Shown: in pieces, positions 15,304 to 25,442 of the stretch
How the letters are laid out: each line of letters opens with the position of its first letter
Numbering within the stretch: the first letter of the stretch is position 1
Assembly (NCBI GenBank): GCA_016720635.1
Contig: JADKKF010000006.1
Location: 1 to 32,133 of the forward strand
Source of the DNA: Saprospiraceae bacterium
GTDB taxonomy: Bacteria > Bacteroidota > Bacteroidia > Chitinophagales > Saprospiraceae
Reading direction: 5' to 3'
DNA length: 32,133 bases
The notes under the pieces: generated by a model
Database searches by the model: none
Seen by the model: only the letters and a program-made list of their open reading frames with translations
What the model was told of the DNA's origin: nothing
Made by a program: the position numbers and the translations under genes

Positions 15304-18300
15304 TCAAAGCATAATCTCTATCGCAAAGCCCATCGCCTCCAGTTGGTCGCAAGCCTGCATCTCCCAGCTCTACCTTGCGCTTGAGGGTAAGACGTGCAAT
15401 GGTGTTTCTTGGATGTCGTAAAGGTGTGTTTCTACTTGCTGTTTCCACGTAGGGAGGTCTCGAATGAATTCGCCGAGCTGACCCACCTGCACATCGTCGA
15501 GATCCACTATGTTAGAAAGGATTTTGATGCCCTTAAAGTTGCGGCTGCCCATGCCGTCCAAAGGTGTAATTTGATTGGGGAAAAACCGATATTCCTCGCT
15601 ATTGAACCCCTTTTTATAAGTCCCTTCGATGCACACGATCGAGCCCACGAAAAGCAAGTGTTTGAACTTCAAATAATCGTTGCTGTACAGCGGGAATTCG
15701 ATCTCGCTGTCGTAGTCCTCAAGCGTAAAAAATCCAAATCCTGTGCCTTTTTGGGAGATCTTGTGATTTTCCTTGGTGACGATGCCGCAGAGCTTAAATG
15801 ATTTTATCTTTAAAAGCTGGAATGTCCTTGATTTTGGTCAATCGCATGGTGCGAATCTCCCACTTGAAGTCGTCCAAAGGATGCCCACTGATATAGATCC
15901 CAACGGTTTCACGCTCGAGCTTGAGCTTGTAAATCAAGGGCCAAAGCTCCCCAGTCGGGATAGTCGGCTGCTGGATTTGATCGGCGGTCATTTCACCAAA
16001 AAGGGTCGCGGTCTTATTCGCCGTGGCTTCCTTGCAGACATTGCCATATCTGATGAGGGCTTCGATGAAGGTTATATTCTTGTCGTTGGCTAAAAAATAC
16101 TGAGATCGATCGATGGCTTCAAAAGTGTCCAAGGCACCAGCCCAAACCAAGCTTTCGAGCGTTTTCTTGTTGACGGTACGAAGATTGACGCGCTGGATAA
16201 ATTCATAAATATCTTGAAACGGACCATTGGTTTTTCGCTCGCTGACGATATTATCTATGGCAGCTTCTCCCAAACCCTTGATACCAGAAAATCCAAATCT
16301 GATTTCGCCCCTTTTATTGACCGTAAAATTGGTTTGGCTCTCATTGATATCGGGACCTAGTACGGGTATGCCCTGCTTTCTGCACTCCTCCATAAAGAAG
16401 GTGATCTTGTTGATCTGTCCATTGGCATTGGTCAAGACCGCAGCCATGTACTCGGCTGGATAATGAGCCTTGAGGTAAGCCGTTTGATAAGCCACAAAGG
16501 CGTAACAGGTCGAGTGGGATTTGTTGAAGGCATAACTCGCGAATGCCTCCCAGTCGGTCCAAACCTTCTCCGCCTTGGTCAGGTCGTGTCCGTTGGTCTT
16601 GCATCCATCCATAAATTTGGACTTCATCTTGTCTAGTACTTCCTTCTGCTTCTTTCCCATGGCTTTTCGAAGCGTATCGGCATCTCCCTTGGTAAAATTG
16701 GCCAATTTCTGCGAAAGGAGCATTACTTGCTCTTGGTAAACCGTGATGCCATATGTTTCTCCGAGAAACTCCTCCATCGCATCCAAATCATAGGTAACGG
16801 CTTCCTTGCCGTGCTTCCGCTTGATAAAATTTGGGATATACTCCAGTGGACCCGGTCGGAACAAGGCATTCATGGCGATGAGGTCCTCGAATTTGTCGGG
16901 CTTGAGCTCCTTGAGATACTTTTGCATCCCTGAGGATTCGAACTGGAATGTCCCGTTGGTTTCGCCCTTCTGATAGAGCTTAAATGTGGCCTCGTCATCG
17001 AGCGGAATATTGTCCAAATCTATTTCGATTTGTTTATTCTCCTTGATGATTTTGAGCGCATATTTGATGATGGTCAAGGTCTTGAGACCCAAAAAGTCCA
17101 TCTTCAAAACCCCAGCATCCTCGATGACTTTCCCTTCGTATTGCGTGAGCAATAAATCAGAATCTCTAGAAATGGCTACTGGCAGGATATCCGTCAGATC
17201 GTAGGGAGCGATGATGATCCCAGCGGCGTGGACACCCGTTCCACGCACCGAACCTTCTAGGATCAATGCTTCCTTGATGACCTTGGATTTGGCTTCATCT
17301 TTCAGCGCGTATATCTGTCGAAGTTCTTTGATATTGTCTATATCGCCGTTGTAATTATCGTCCTTTTGCAACTGTTCGATGGGTGCATTGATGACGGTAT
17401 CGAGGCTGGTACCGGGTCTATCTGGAACGAGCTTGGCCAAAGCATTGGCTTCTTGTAAGGGCAAGTCTAGCACCCTAGCGACGTCTTTCAAGCTCATTTT
17501 GGCTGCCATCGAGCCGTAGGTGACGATTTGAGCTACTTGGTTTTTCCCATATTTTTCGACCACATAATCGATAACCTTTTGGCGACCTTCATCGTCGAAA
17601 TCCGTATCTATATCGGGCATGGACTTTCGATCGGGATTCAAAAAACGCTCAAAAAGCAGGTTGTATTTAATGGGGTCTATATTGGTGATTCCGATGCAAT
17701 AGTACTACAGATCCCGCTGCCGAACCCTCCACACCCTATGAGTACCCCCATATCTCTGCCCGCTCGGATGAAATCCGCCACGATCAAAAAATACCCAGCA
17801 AAACCCATCGTCCTTACCGTAAATAGCTCAAACCGAATCCGCTCTTCCACTTCGGGGCTTAACTCCTTATACCGCTCTTTGGCCCCCATATACGTGTGTT
17901 CCAAGTAATCATCTTGATCTTTAAAGGTACTGGGCACTTGAAAATTAGGCAATAAAATGTCTTTTTCAAATCGAGCAATTCCACCTTGCTGACGATCTCA
18001 TTGGTATTGTCAATGGCCTGCGGCAGATCTGCGAACAACTGCCCCATCTCCGATTGTGTCTTGAAGTAAAACTGGTCGTTCGGAAATCCGAATCTAAAGC
18101 CCTTCCCATCTTCTTCATCGCTGGAGATTGGCGTACGCTGGAGCTCCCCAGTATTCACACATAGCAAAATGTCGTGGGCGTTGCTATCCTGCTGTTCTAC
18201 ATAATGTGAGTCATTTGAGGCGATGATTTTCACGCCATATTTGACCGCAAATTCTAGGAGTAATTTGTTGACTTTTTCTTGCTCGGGTAGGTTATGCCTT

Positions 18301-18864
18301 TGCAATTCGATATAATAATCTTCACCAAACAAGTCCAACCACCACTTGAATTCCTTCTCCGCAGTCGCTTCATCCTCTTTGAGTATCGCCTGAGGCACCA
18401 TCGCTCCTAGGCAACAGCTCGTAGCTATCAGGCCTTCGTGGTATTTGAGCAACAAGGATTTATCGATTCGAGACCATTTGCTATAATAGCCCTCCATGTA
18501 CCCGAGTGAGCACAATTTGCTGAGATTTTTGTAACCGATTTCGTTCTTAGCGATGAGCAATTGGTGATACCTCCTGTCCTTTTGGTCCTTGGTGAACTGC
18601 TTTCTCGTCCTATCTTCTACCACATAAAATTCACACCCGACGATGGGCTTCACCTTGAGACTTTTGTCGTTGGGATCGTTCGGATTTTTACGGTGCTTGT
18701 AGGCTTCTGCCACGAAATTAAACACCCGAACATGTTCCCGTGATCGGTGATGCCATAGCTGGCATCTCGTCATTTATCGCCTTTTTGTATAGTTTTTTGA
18801 TGTCCGCTGCCCCATCGAGTAGTGAAAATTGTGTGTGGACGTGCAGGTGACTATATGTCGGCAT
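15304..18864 (-). CDS. dnaE: DNA polymerase III alpha subunit (several frameshifts)
   Basis: This is the replicative polymerase. The ATG at 18864 gives MPTYSHLHVHTQFSLLDGA, the PHP domain start with HxH; SNDSHYV appears near residue 240. The palm follows: PDIDTDFDDEGRQKVIDYV (two catalytic Asp), HAAGIIIAP and KMDFLGLKTLTII (third Asp), then FRPGPLEYIPNFIKRKHG and YAFVAYQTAYLKAHYPAEYM. Helix-hairpin-helix and OB-fold parts (YRFFPNQITPLDG) end the protein. Single-base errors occur near 18750, 17960, 17640-17740, 15800 and 15350, the worst over the conserved GxGxGS segment before the catalytic Asp pair. Span is 1187 codons, normal for the family. The real end is taken as the TGA at 15304-15306 (QLEAMGFAIEIML). 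Confidence 0.93.
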
Positions 18865-18883
18865 GAGTTCTTTCTTTTACTTG

Positions 18884-18891
18884 CAAATATA
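18884..18891 (-). promoter_or_regulatory. -7 box of dnaE
   Basis: Minus-strand TATATTTG, 19 bases upstream of the dnaE ATG. A near match to the -33 box (TTTA) lies at the 19-base spacing. Confidence 0.5.
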
Positions 18892-18944
18892 AGAAATCCA
18901 AGGCGTATAATAAAGAAAATCGGAGGAACTTCGAGGATAATAAT

Positions 18945-19062
18945 GATGATGGCACGTCCTTTATGCGGTCGCATAAAGGATCAGGCTCCTTCGGGCTGTC
19001 GGTGCTTCGCACTCGGCTTGCGCCGACCCTACATATCCTTCGTGCGCTGGGTTTTTGCCCAT
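18945..19062 (+). repeat. Family B GC-rich hairpin element, copy 3
   Basis: It contains CCTTTATGCG-GT-CGCATAAAGG, GTGC-TTC-GCAC and the end module CCGACCC...GGGTTTTTGCCCA (19024-19061). It fills the gap between dnaE and the XRE gene. Confidence 0.7.
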
Positions 19063-19078
19063 TTACAAACAATATTTT

Positions 19079-19353
19079 TCAAAGATTACCGGCCAAATTA
19101 AATTTTGCATTTGGCAGCTCTATTTGCAATTTAACCTTAGCTTTTAGCGCAGAAAAGACTTTCATCAACGTGTCCATGGTTACGTTGCTTGCATTGCTTT
19201 CTAGCCTTGAAATTTGAGCTTTTTGAACCCCGACCAATTCTCCCAATTGTTTCTGGGTCAGATAAAACGAAGCGTTTCAGTCTATTCTCAAACAATGAAA
19301 AATACAGATTGATTTTTTCCAATAAAAAATTCTCCTTCAAGAAAAAAATTCAT
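19079..19353 (-). CDS. Solitary XRE-type regulator (frameshifts)
   Basis: The C-terminal two thirds read cleanly as LTQKQLGELVGVQKAQISRL, ESNASNVTMDTLMKVFSALK and AKVKLQIELPN, a textbook helix-turn-helix domain of the XRE/HigA/HipB kind, ending at the TGA at 19079-19081. The N-terminal part is in another frame (KENFLLEKINLYFSLFENRLKR). It joins after a shift near 19265-19275 and another in the T-run after the start codon at 19353. Length is about 90 residues. No toxin gene lies beside it. A 10-bp inverted repeat covers the start codon, which suggests self-repression. Confidence 0.65.
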
Positions 19354-19377
19354 GGCATATTTTACACATGCCATGAA
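19349..19377. promoter_or_regulatory. Operator-like inverted repeat over the XRE start codon
   Basis: TTCATGGCAT (19349-19358), nine bases, then ATGCCATGAA (19368-19377): a perfect 10-bp inverted repeat. It includes the start codon (19351-19353) of the regulator and lies 15 bases downstream of the multicopper oxidase stop. It might also act as a terminator stem, but no T-tract follows on either strand. Confidence 0.5.
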
Positions 19378-19391
19378 CGATTTATTTGATT

Positions 19392-21644
19392 TTAATAGTT
19401 AAGCGTGACGCCAAAACCCAAGCCCATATCGCTATCGTAGTGCGTAGATAATCCAAGATTTTTGGTAAGAATATATTTGAATCCCGCCATATATTCCTTG
19501 TCTGTATTTACCATAAAATGCCATGCGCAATCGCTTAGAAATTGGGATATCCTCTCGCATGAGTGTCAACAAAACGATCCCATCTGTAAACACTTCCGCT
19601 TCGAATTTGACCAGCATCGGCAAAAGATAAGTCAGTCCGACAGAAAAAGCTTTGCGGGTATCCTTCTTATCGGGCTGACCAAAAATATTATTCTCTTGAA
19701 CGTCCATTCCATGCTTTCGATATCGATAGTCATACCCCACAAAAGGCATTAGCCATTGCATTTTTCCGATAAAGTAACCTAAGTGTGTGCCTACTTCATA
19801 GCCATGCATATCCATGTATCCGAGACGCCATTCTGATTGTAAGCTCCAACGTGTATTAGAAAACATAGCCTCTCCATCATTGCCGTTTGTGGCGAAGTCA
19901 TTTTGTATCATAAAATGAAATTTCCTATCCTCTGCATTCAATTTTCTACGAGCCAGTCTAGGATTGGGTATTTCAGGATTTGGTGCTTGATTTTCATAGC
20001 TAAAAATCCTACCCATACCAGCCATCATATGGTATAATATATGGCAGTGAAAAAACCAATCGCCCTCCGCATTGGCATTGAACTCTAGGGTATCAGTTTC
20101 CATTGGCATGATATCTACGATATTCTTTAATGGCGCGTAGTCCCCTTGTCCATTTAATAATCTAAAGTCATGCCCGTGCAAATGCATGGGATGGCGCATC
20201 ATAGAGCCATTGTAAAGGATGATTCGAACATTTTCGCCTTTTTTGATGAGGATTTTATCCGCTTCACTGATCACTTTATTGTTAAGGCTCCAGACGTATC
20301 GATTCATATTCCCAGTCAACTCAAAGCGAAGTTCCTTCACGGAATTGCTAGGAGGAAGATTGGTCGGATGCGGAGATCGTAGCATGGCGTAATTCAGCGT
20401 CGTGATATCCGAAAGTTTGTTGCCATTGTATCGATCATCTCCATTGATATTAGGCATATTTGGGTCATGATGTTCTTGCCCTTGATCTGTGATTTCTGGG
20501 TACATTACCACGTTCATGTCCATTTGATTTAAAGACATTTGCATGCCCATATCATCCAGATCCCCATTCATCTTCATCATATCGTTCATCATTTTCATAC
20601 CTTCGAAATACTGGAGCTTGGGCAAAGGGCTTACCAGTTGCTTTATGCCATCGCCGAAGAATATCGACGCAGACTTGGTTCGATCTTCAGGCGTCACCAA
20701 AAATTCAAAAGCCGTATTTTCTGCTGGAATGGTGATGACGACATCGTAAGTTTCGGAAACAGCTATCAACAATCGGTCAACCTCAATAGGCTCCACATCA
20801 TTGCCATCGTTAGCTACGACGGTAATCTTTCCTCCAGCGTATTTCAACCAAAAATAAGACGAGGCTCCACCGTTGGATATGCGCAATCTCACTTTGTCCC
20901 CACCCTTGAACTCGGACAATTGGGAATCTTGCATTCCATTAATCAAGAACTTGTCGTAGTAAACGTCGCTGACATCCATGGCCAACATCCTTTTCCATTC
21001 ATTGGTCAGTTTGGTCTTGAAATGACCTTCACCAATTGCCTCAGCATAACTTTGTGTCGATCCTTTTTGATGGCAAACCAATCCGTCGCATTGTGCAACA
21101 TTCTATGCACATTATCTGGATCATAATCCGTCCATTCACTTAAGATTATGGGAATCGTGGGAAGATCGTCTATACCTTGTCTAAATTTTTTATCGTCCAA
21201 TCTTTTGTTGATGATAAAGCTTCCGTACATGCCTATTTGCTCCTGCAATCCACTGTGGCTATGATACCAGTGGGTACCATTCTGTATAAGTGGGAAACGA
21301 TACAGATAGGTCGTATTGGGCTCTATCGGCATCTGCGTGACATAGGGAACACCATCTTCGGTATTGGGCAACCACAGGCCATGCCAGTGTAGTGAGGTCG
21401 ATTCTTTCATCTTATTATGAACATAAATTTCAGCAGTATCTCCTTCGGTAAATGTAAGGGTCGGCATTGGAATCATTCCATTTACAGCTATCGCACGACG
21501 GGATTTACCTGTAAAATTAACAATAGTGTCTTGGACATATAAGTCGTAACGGACTACTTTTTGTGCTATGTTTGATTGTATAAATAGTAATAATAGCAAA
21601 GCTATTTGCAGCATTTTTTGACGAATATTAGATTGAAAATCCAT
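19392..21644 (-). CDS. Multicopper oxidase fused to a CopB-like barrel (frameshifts)
   Basis: The protein oxidises Cu(I) or phenolic substrates and should act in copper detoxification. After a signal peptide (MLQIALLLLLFIQSNIAQ; start at 21644 or 21614) come the copper motifs HWHG, HWYHSHSG, HPMHLHGHDF and FHCHILYHMMAGM, which supply type 1, 2 and 3 copper ligands. A Met-rich insert at about residues 410-440 (MMNDMMKMN, MGMQMSLNQMDMN) resembles those of CueO/PcoA. After about residue 590 the chain becomes a beta-rich domain (MIQNDFATNG, WRLGYMDMHGYEVGTHLGYF, PFVGYDYRYR) like the outer-membrane copper protein CopB. A lost A near 21065 and a shift near 19520 break the frame; the restored end is GFGVTLNY at 19392. 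Restored length is about 750 residues. It is the last gene of a three-gene copper operon. Confidence 0.87.
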
Positions 21645-21719
21645 TTTAAAAATTTCATTTTGATATGTTTTTTAATAGAAATGGCGCAGAGAGAAAAGTC
21701 CTCCGCGCCATATTCTAAA

Positions 21720-22583
21720 TTATTGAAGTGTTTCCACGGTTTTGCCACAAGTCAGCATTTGATTTCCGTAATAAGGATTTTTACTGTCCTTATCCTTGCT
21801 CAGCCAATCAGCTCCTTTTCCGTCATTGGCCATAGGGCAATGTTGGAAATAGATGGGTGACTCTAGGGAAGAAACTTTCATTAAATCATAAATACTCTTG
21901 GAAACTCCCATAAAATGGATTCGTTGTTGACTTATGTCCTTACTTTCTACAATTTTTTTGGTGTCAGATTCAAGATTTTTCATCACTTTCATCCAAACCA
22001 TGTGCTCGTCCATAGCCATTTTTTCCATTTTAACTTGGTTGATTGTGGCCAATAAATTGGTCGCCATTTTGTTTGCTTTGGATTTTTCTGTCTGGACCAA
22101 AGCATCTTTCAGCGCGAAGTAATTTTCATAAATGGCATTCAACGGTGAAACTGCTGCTAACTGATCCGTAGAGTTCGGAGACATATGAATATTGGAATTA
22201 GACTTACTAGCCACGGTCATAGAGTGCAGTGAAGCAGTCTGTGCTACCCTATCATATTTGCAGCAATCGTCCAATTTTTCATAAACGTCATCTGGAGCAA
22301 GAAACTTGTCACTATCATAACCCACTAAGGCGATTCTCTTCAAGATTTCATCTTGATTCGTTTTTTTCTCGTTGTATATGATGGTTGCCATTTGGGTATC
22401 TTTATCCCAAGTTACTTTGGCAACCTTTCTTTGATTGCCAGCTTTTTCTATTTTGGACTTACACATATTGCAATTTCCATAGATTCTGACGGTTTCGGTT
22501 TTTGCATTTTTAATTTGGCAGTAACTGTTATTGAATGACAACAATCCACCGATTGTCATCAAAATTATCATTATTGATTTCAT
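21720..22583 (-). CDS. HMA and DUF3347 domain protein, copper-associated
   Basis: I choose the ATG at 22583, which starts a signal peptide (MKSIMIILMTIGGLLSFNNSYCQ). Residues about 28-95 form a heavy-metal-associated domain with the metal-binding loop GNCNMCKSK (CxxC). Residues about 140-285 are a DUF3347 domain (NAIYENYFALKDALV, SPIYFQHCPMAND, NPYYGNQMLTCG) with conserved His, Cys and Met residues seen in metal-binding periplasmic proteins. The frame is intact, 287 residues. It lies between the Cys-rich protein and the multicopper oxidase (75-base gap), so a role as a periplasmic copper chaperone is likely. Confidence 0.87.
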   Translation of the reverse strand: MKSIMIILMTIGGLLSFNNSYCQIKNAKTETVRIYGNCNMCKSKIEKAGNQRKVAKVTWDKDTQMATIIYNEKKTNQDEILKRIALVGYDSDKFLAPDDVYEKLDDCCKYDRVAQTASLHSMTVASKSNSNIHMSPNSTDQLAAVSPLNAIYENYFALKDALVQTEKSKANKMATNLLATINQVKMEKMAMDEHMVWMKVMKNLESDTKKIVESKDISQQRIHFMGVSKSIYDLMKVSSLESPIYFQHCPMANDGKGADWLSKDKDSKNPYYGNQMLTCGKTVETLQ

Positions 22584-22683
22584 TTTGAAAATATTAAATA
22601 TTAAAAAAAAATTATATGCTTTAGCTCGAAAAAGCGATAAATTGCTTTCGAGTGGACAGACCAATGGCTGTCAGGGATATAAT

Positions 22684-23070
22684 CTAATTAATATTTGGTG
22701 GAATCCAGATCGATTGAAAACCTGAGGATAGGTATGGATTCTTAAAGTAAGATTTTTTCTTTTCTATGAAAATTGCATCGTCATTGAACACCAACTTGGC
22801 TTCGACGGGCAAGGCAAAAAAGTAGCTAATGGAAGGACAAGAACAAGATGTGTCCTTGCATTTCCCATCACATCCATCTTCATTTTCTTCATGGGAAGAA
22901 CAGGAGTCTTTGCAACAATCCTTTGTTTCTGATGCCTTGCTTTTCTTTTTATCGCAGCATGACGTCCCAGTCTTTTCTGAGGAATTGCCACATGCGAAAC
23001 TATGACTAGGTGTAAACAACCAGCCAAAGCTAAAAATTAAAAGAAATAAAATGACTTTCTTTTTCATCAC
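22684..23070 (-). CDS. Exported Cys-rich protein, first gene of the copper operon
   Basis: The product has 128 residues. A signal peptide (MMKKKVILFLLIFSFGWLFT) is followed by a mature region with about 14 cysteines in clusters (CCDKKKSK, CCKDSCSSHEE, CDGKCKDTSCSCP) at residues about 27-80. A hydrophobic and aromatic C-terminal part follows. The clusters are metallothionein-like and would bind soft metals such as Cu(I). I do not know a family name. The gene is intact and lies 100 bases upstream of the HMA-DUF3347 gene. Confidence 0.75.
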   Translation of the reverse strand: MMKKKVILFLLIFSFGWLFTPSHSFACGNSSEKTGTSCCDKKKSKASETKDCCKDSCSSHEENEDGCDGKCKDTSCSCPSISYFFALPVEAKLVFNDDAIFIEKKKSYFKNPYLSSGFQSIWIPPNIN

Positions 23071-23172
23071 AATATTGAAACCACCAATTTTAGAATTGGT
23101 TCAAAAACATTCCCATAAATTGGTTGTATAAGTGTTAATTTTTATTTAAAATATCAAGAACTAGGCTTTTCG

Positions 23173-23180
23173 CAAAATTA
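23173..23180 (-). promoter_or_regulatory. Possible -7 box of the copper operon
   Basis: Minus-strand TAATTTTG fits TAnnTTTG, about 100 bases upstream of the first gene. No matching -33 box was seen, so this is weak. Confidence 0.25.
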
Positions 23181-23219
23181 CTATGATCAAAATCATAAAT
23201 AACGTGGATCAAATCGGAG

Positions 23220-23338
23220 ATTGCGTCAGCGATCGAAACGAGCTCCGAAGGAGCGTCTCGAAGAGACCGCAACGAAGTGAAGTCGTGAAGAGCGCGACCC
23301 TCCTTCGTCTCCGAGGCGAGGGAGGGGGACGCCCAAAT
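23220..23338 (+). repeat. Family B GC-rich hairpin element, copy 4
   Basis: It contains GCTCC-GAA-GGAGC and GTCTC-GAA-GAGAC, then the block AACGAAGTGAAGT shared with copy 5, and the end module CGACCC, hairpin arm, GGGG-GAC-GCCCAAA (23296-23337). It occupies the divergent gap between the copper operon and hutU. Confidence 0.8.
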
Positions 23339-23395
23339 CCAACCAACTAAACGCAATATTTTCGGGAAAATAAGAGATGAATTGTCCTTGTTGGT

Positions 23396-23403
23396 TACCT
23401 TTG
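23396..23403 (+). promoter_or_regulatory. -7 box of hutU
   Basis: TACCTTTG fits TAnnTTTG and lies only 16 bases before the ATG at 23420, giving a very short leader. Confidence 0.5.
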
Positions 23404-23419
23404 CAAACAAAAAAAGAAC

Positions 23420-25318
23420 ATGAATTTTCAAGATGAGATTCGCAGGGGTATTCCTGCCGATTTGCCTAGTCCCAAAGGTCCCGGGCTGAATGTTCCACAT
23501 GCACCGGTTAGGGTTCTAAAGGGGGTATTGAATCAGGACGAGAGAAAGCTGGCTATTGAAAATGCGCTGCGATATTTCCCTTCGAAAGATCACAAAATAT
23601 TGGCTCAGGAGTTCACAAAGGAGCTCGAAACGTATGGTCGTATCTATATGTATCGGTACATGCCCTCGTATGAAATCTATGCTCGCCCCATCCAGGATTA
23701 TCCTGCAAAAACTCCGCAAGCGGCAGCAATCATGTTGATGATACAAAACAATTTGGATCCAAAAGTCGCAAAATATCCAGAAGAATTGATCACCTATGGC
23801 GGAAATGGCGCTGTATTTCAAAATTGGGCTCAGTATTTACTGACCATGCAGTATCTCTCTGAGATGACAGAGGAGCAGACATTGGCTATTTATTCGGGAC
23901 ATCCGATGGGACTGTTCCCAAGTCATAAAGATGCGCCGAGGGTTGTCGTAACGAATGGCATGATGATTCCCAATCATAGCAGCAAAGACGATTGGAACAA
24001 ATACAATGCGCTGGGAGTCACTCAATATGGTCAAATGACAGCTGGGTCTTACATGTATATCGGTCCTCAAGGCATTGTCCATGGAACCACAATAACGCTG
24101 CTTAATGCTGGGAGGATGAAGGGACATGGAATGGTAAACCTCGCAGGGAAGGTGTTCGTAACTTCTGGATTGGGAGGCATGTCTGGAGCTCAGTCTTTAG
24201 CAGCCAGCATGACGGGAGGAGGGGGGGTGATCGCGGAAGTCGATGACGATGCGATCGAACAAAGGCTTGCAGATGGCTACGTGCTAAAAGAAAATATATA
24301 CACCGACCTAAAAGAATTAACGCTGAAAATAATTGAAGCCAAAGAATCCCAAAAAGCGATCACTTTGATATATCATGGAAACATCGTGGATCTCTGGGAG
24401 TATTTCGTTCAGGTCGGATTGCAGGTAGAATTGGGCTCTGATCAAACCTCCCTACACAATATCGACGACTGTGGATATATTCCCTGCGGATATAAATTCA
24501 AGGAAGCTAAGGCTTTGATGAATAGCGACAAGCCAAAATTCATGGCAGAGATCAAAAAAACTTTGCGGCGACATGTAGATGCCATTAATTCTCTTTGCTC
24601 AAACGGAATGTACTTCTGGGATTATGGAAATGCATTTTTGAAGGAAGCAGGAGATGCAGGAGCCAACGTATGGGCTGACGAAGCAAAAACCAAATACATC
24701 TATCCGTCATATGTCCAAGACATCATGGGGCCCTTGTGTTTTGACTATGGTTTTGGGCCATTCAGGTGGGTATGCACGAGTGGTTCGGAAGAAGACCTAT
24801 GGACTACGGATGCCATCGCTGCCGAATGTCTAGAAAAAATGATGCTGGATGCCCCCAAAGAGATACAACCACAACTAAAAGACAATCTCAATTGGGTTAG
24901 AGATGCTAGAAAAAATCTACCCATCGTAGGATCTAAATCTAGGATTTTGTACGCCGACGCACAAGGTAGGATAGCCATTGCATCGGCATTTAACAAAGCC
25001 ATCAAAGAAGGAAAAATCAACGGTTCGGTTGTTTTAGGGAGAGATCACCACGACGTCAGTGGGACTGATTCTCCATAGAGAGACATCCATGGCGTAGGCT
25101 GGGGCGAGGTGATCAATGGGGGATTTGGGATGCTACTGGATGGTAGCGACGACGCGCAAAGGCGATTAGAATCCATGTTGCACTGGGACGTGAATAATGG
25201 CATCGCAAGGCGTGCTTGGGCTAGGAACGATGAGGCATTGTTCGCTATCAAAAGGGCTATGGAACAGGAACCAAAACTAAAAGTTACAATACCCAATAAA
25301 GTAGATTGGGAGGGATAG
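23420..25318 (+). CDS. hutU: Urocanate hydratase with an internal gap
   Basis: Urocanase adds water to urocanate in histidine breakdown, using tightly bound NAD as electrophile. The first 552 residues are an unbroken urocanase: YGGNGAVFQNWAQYLLTMQ, SGHPMGLFPSH, TAGSYMYIGPQGIVHGT, a glycine-rich NAD-binding segment (VTSGLGGMSGAQ), DQTSLHN and finally GRDHHDVSGTDSP. There the frame hits a TAG at 25076. It resumes in the same frame with GVGWGEVINGGFGMLLDG and runs to the stop at 25316-25318. About 35-40 residues normally found between these points are missing, which a single-base error cannot explain. No other hut genes are visible in the window. Confidence 0.93.
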
Positions 25319-25442
25319 AGTAGTTAGTAGTACTTGGAGCTATTAAATATAGAACCTGGGAACACACTTAGATAAAGCCTTCACGAAGAGGGAAAATTTT
25401 ATCTTAATGTAATAAATTTTGTTCAATTTAGATAAAATAGCA

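Noticed and set aside
15179..15448. Two opposed frames of 71-80 codons
   Set aside because: They are readings of the family B element and of the dnaE 3' end in wrong frames. The dnaE tail explains the coding signal.
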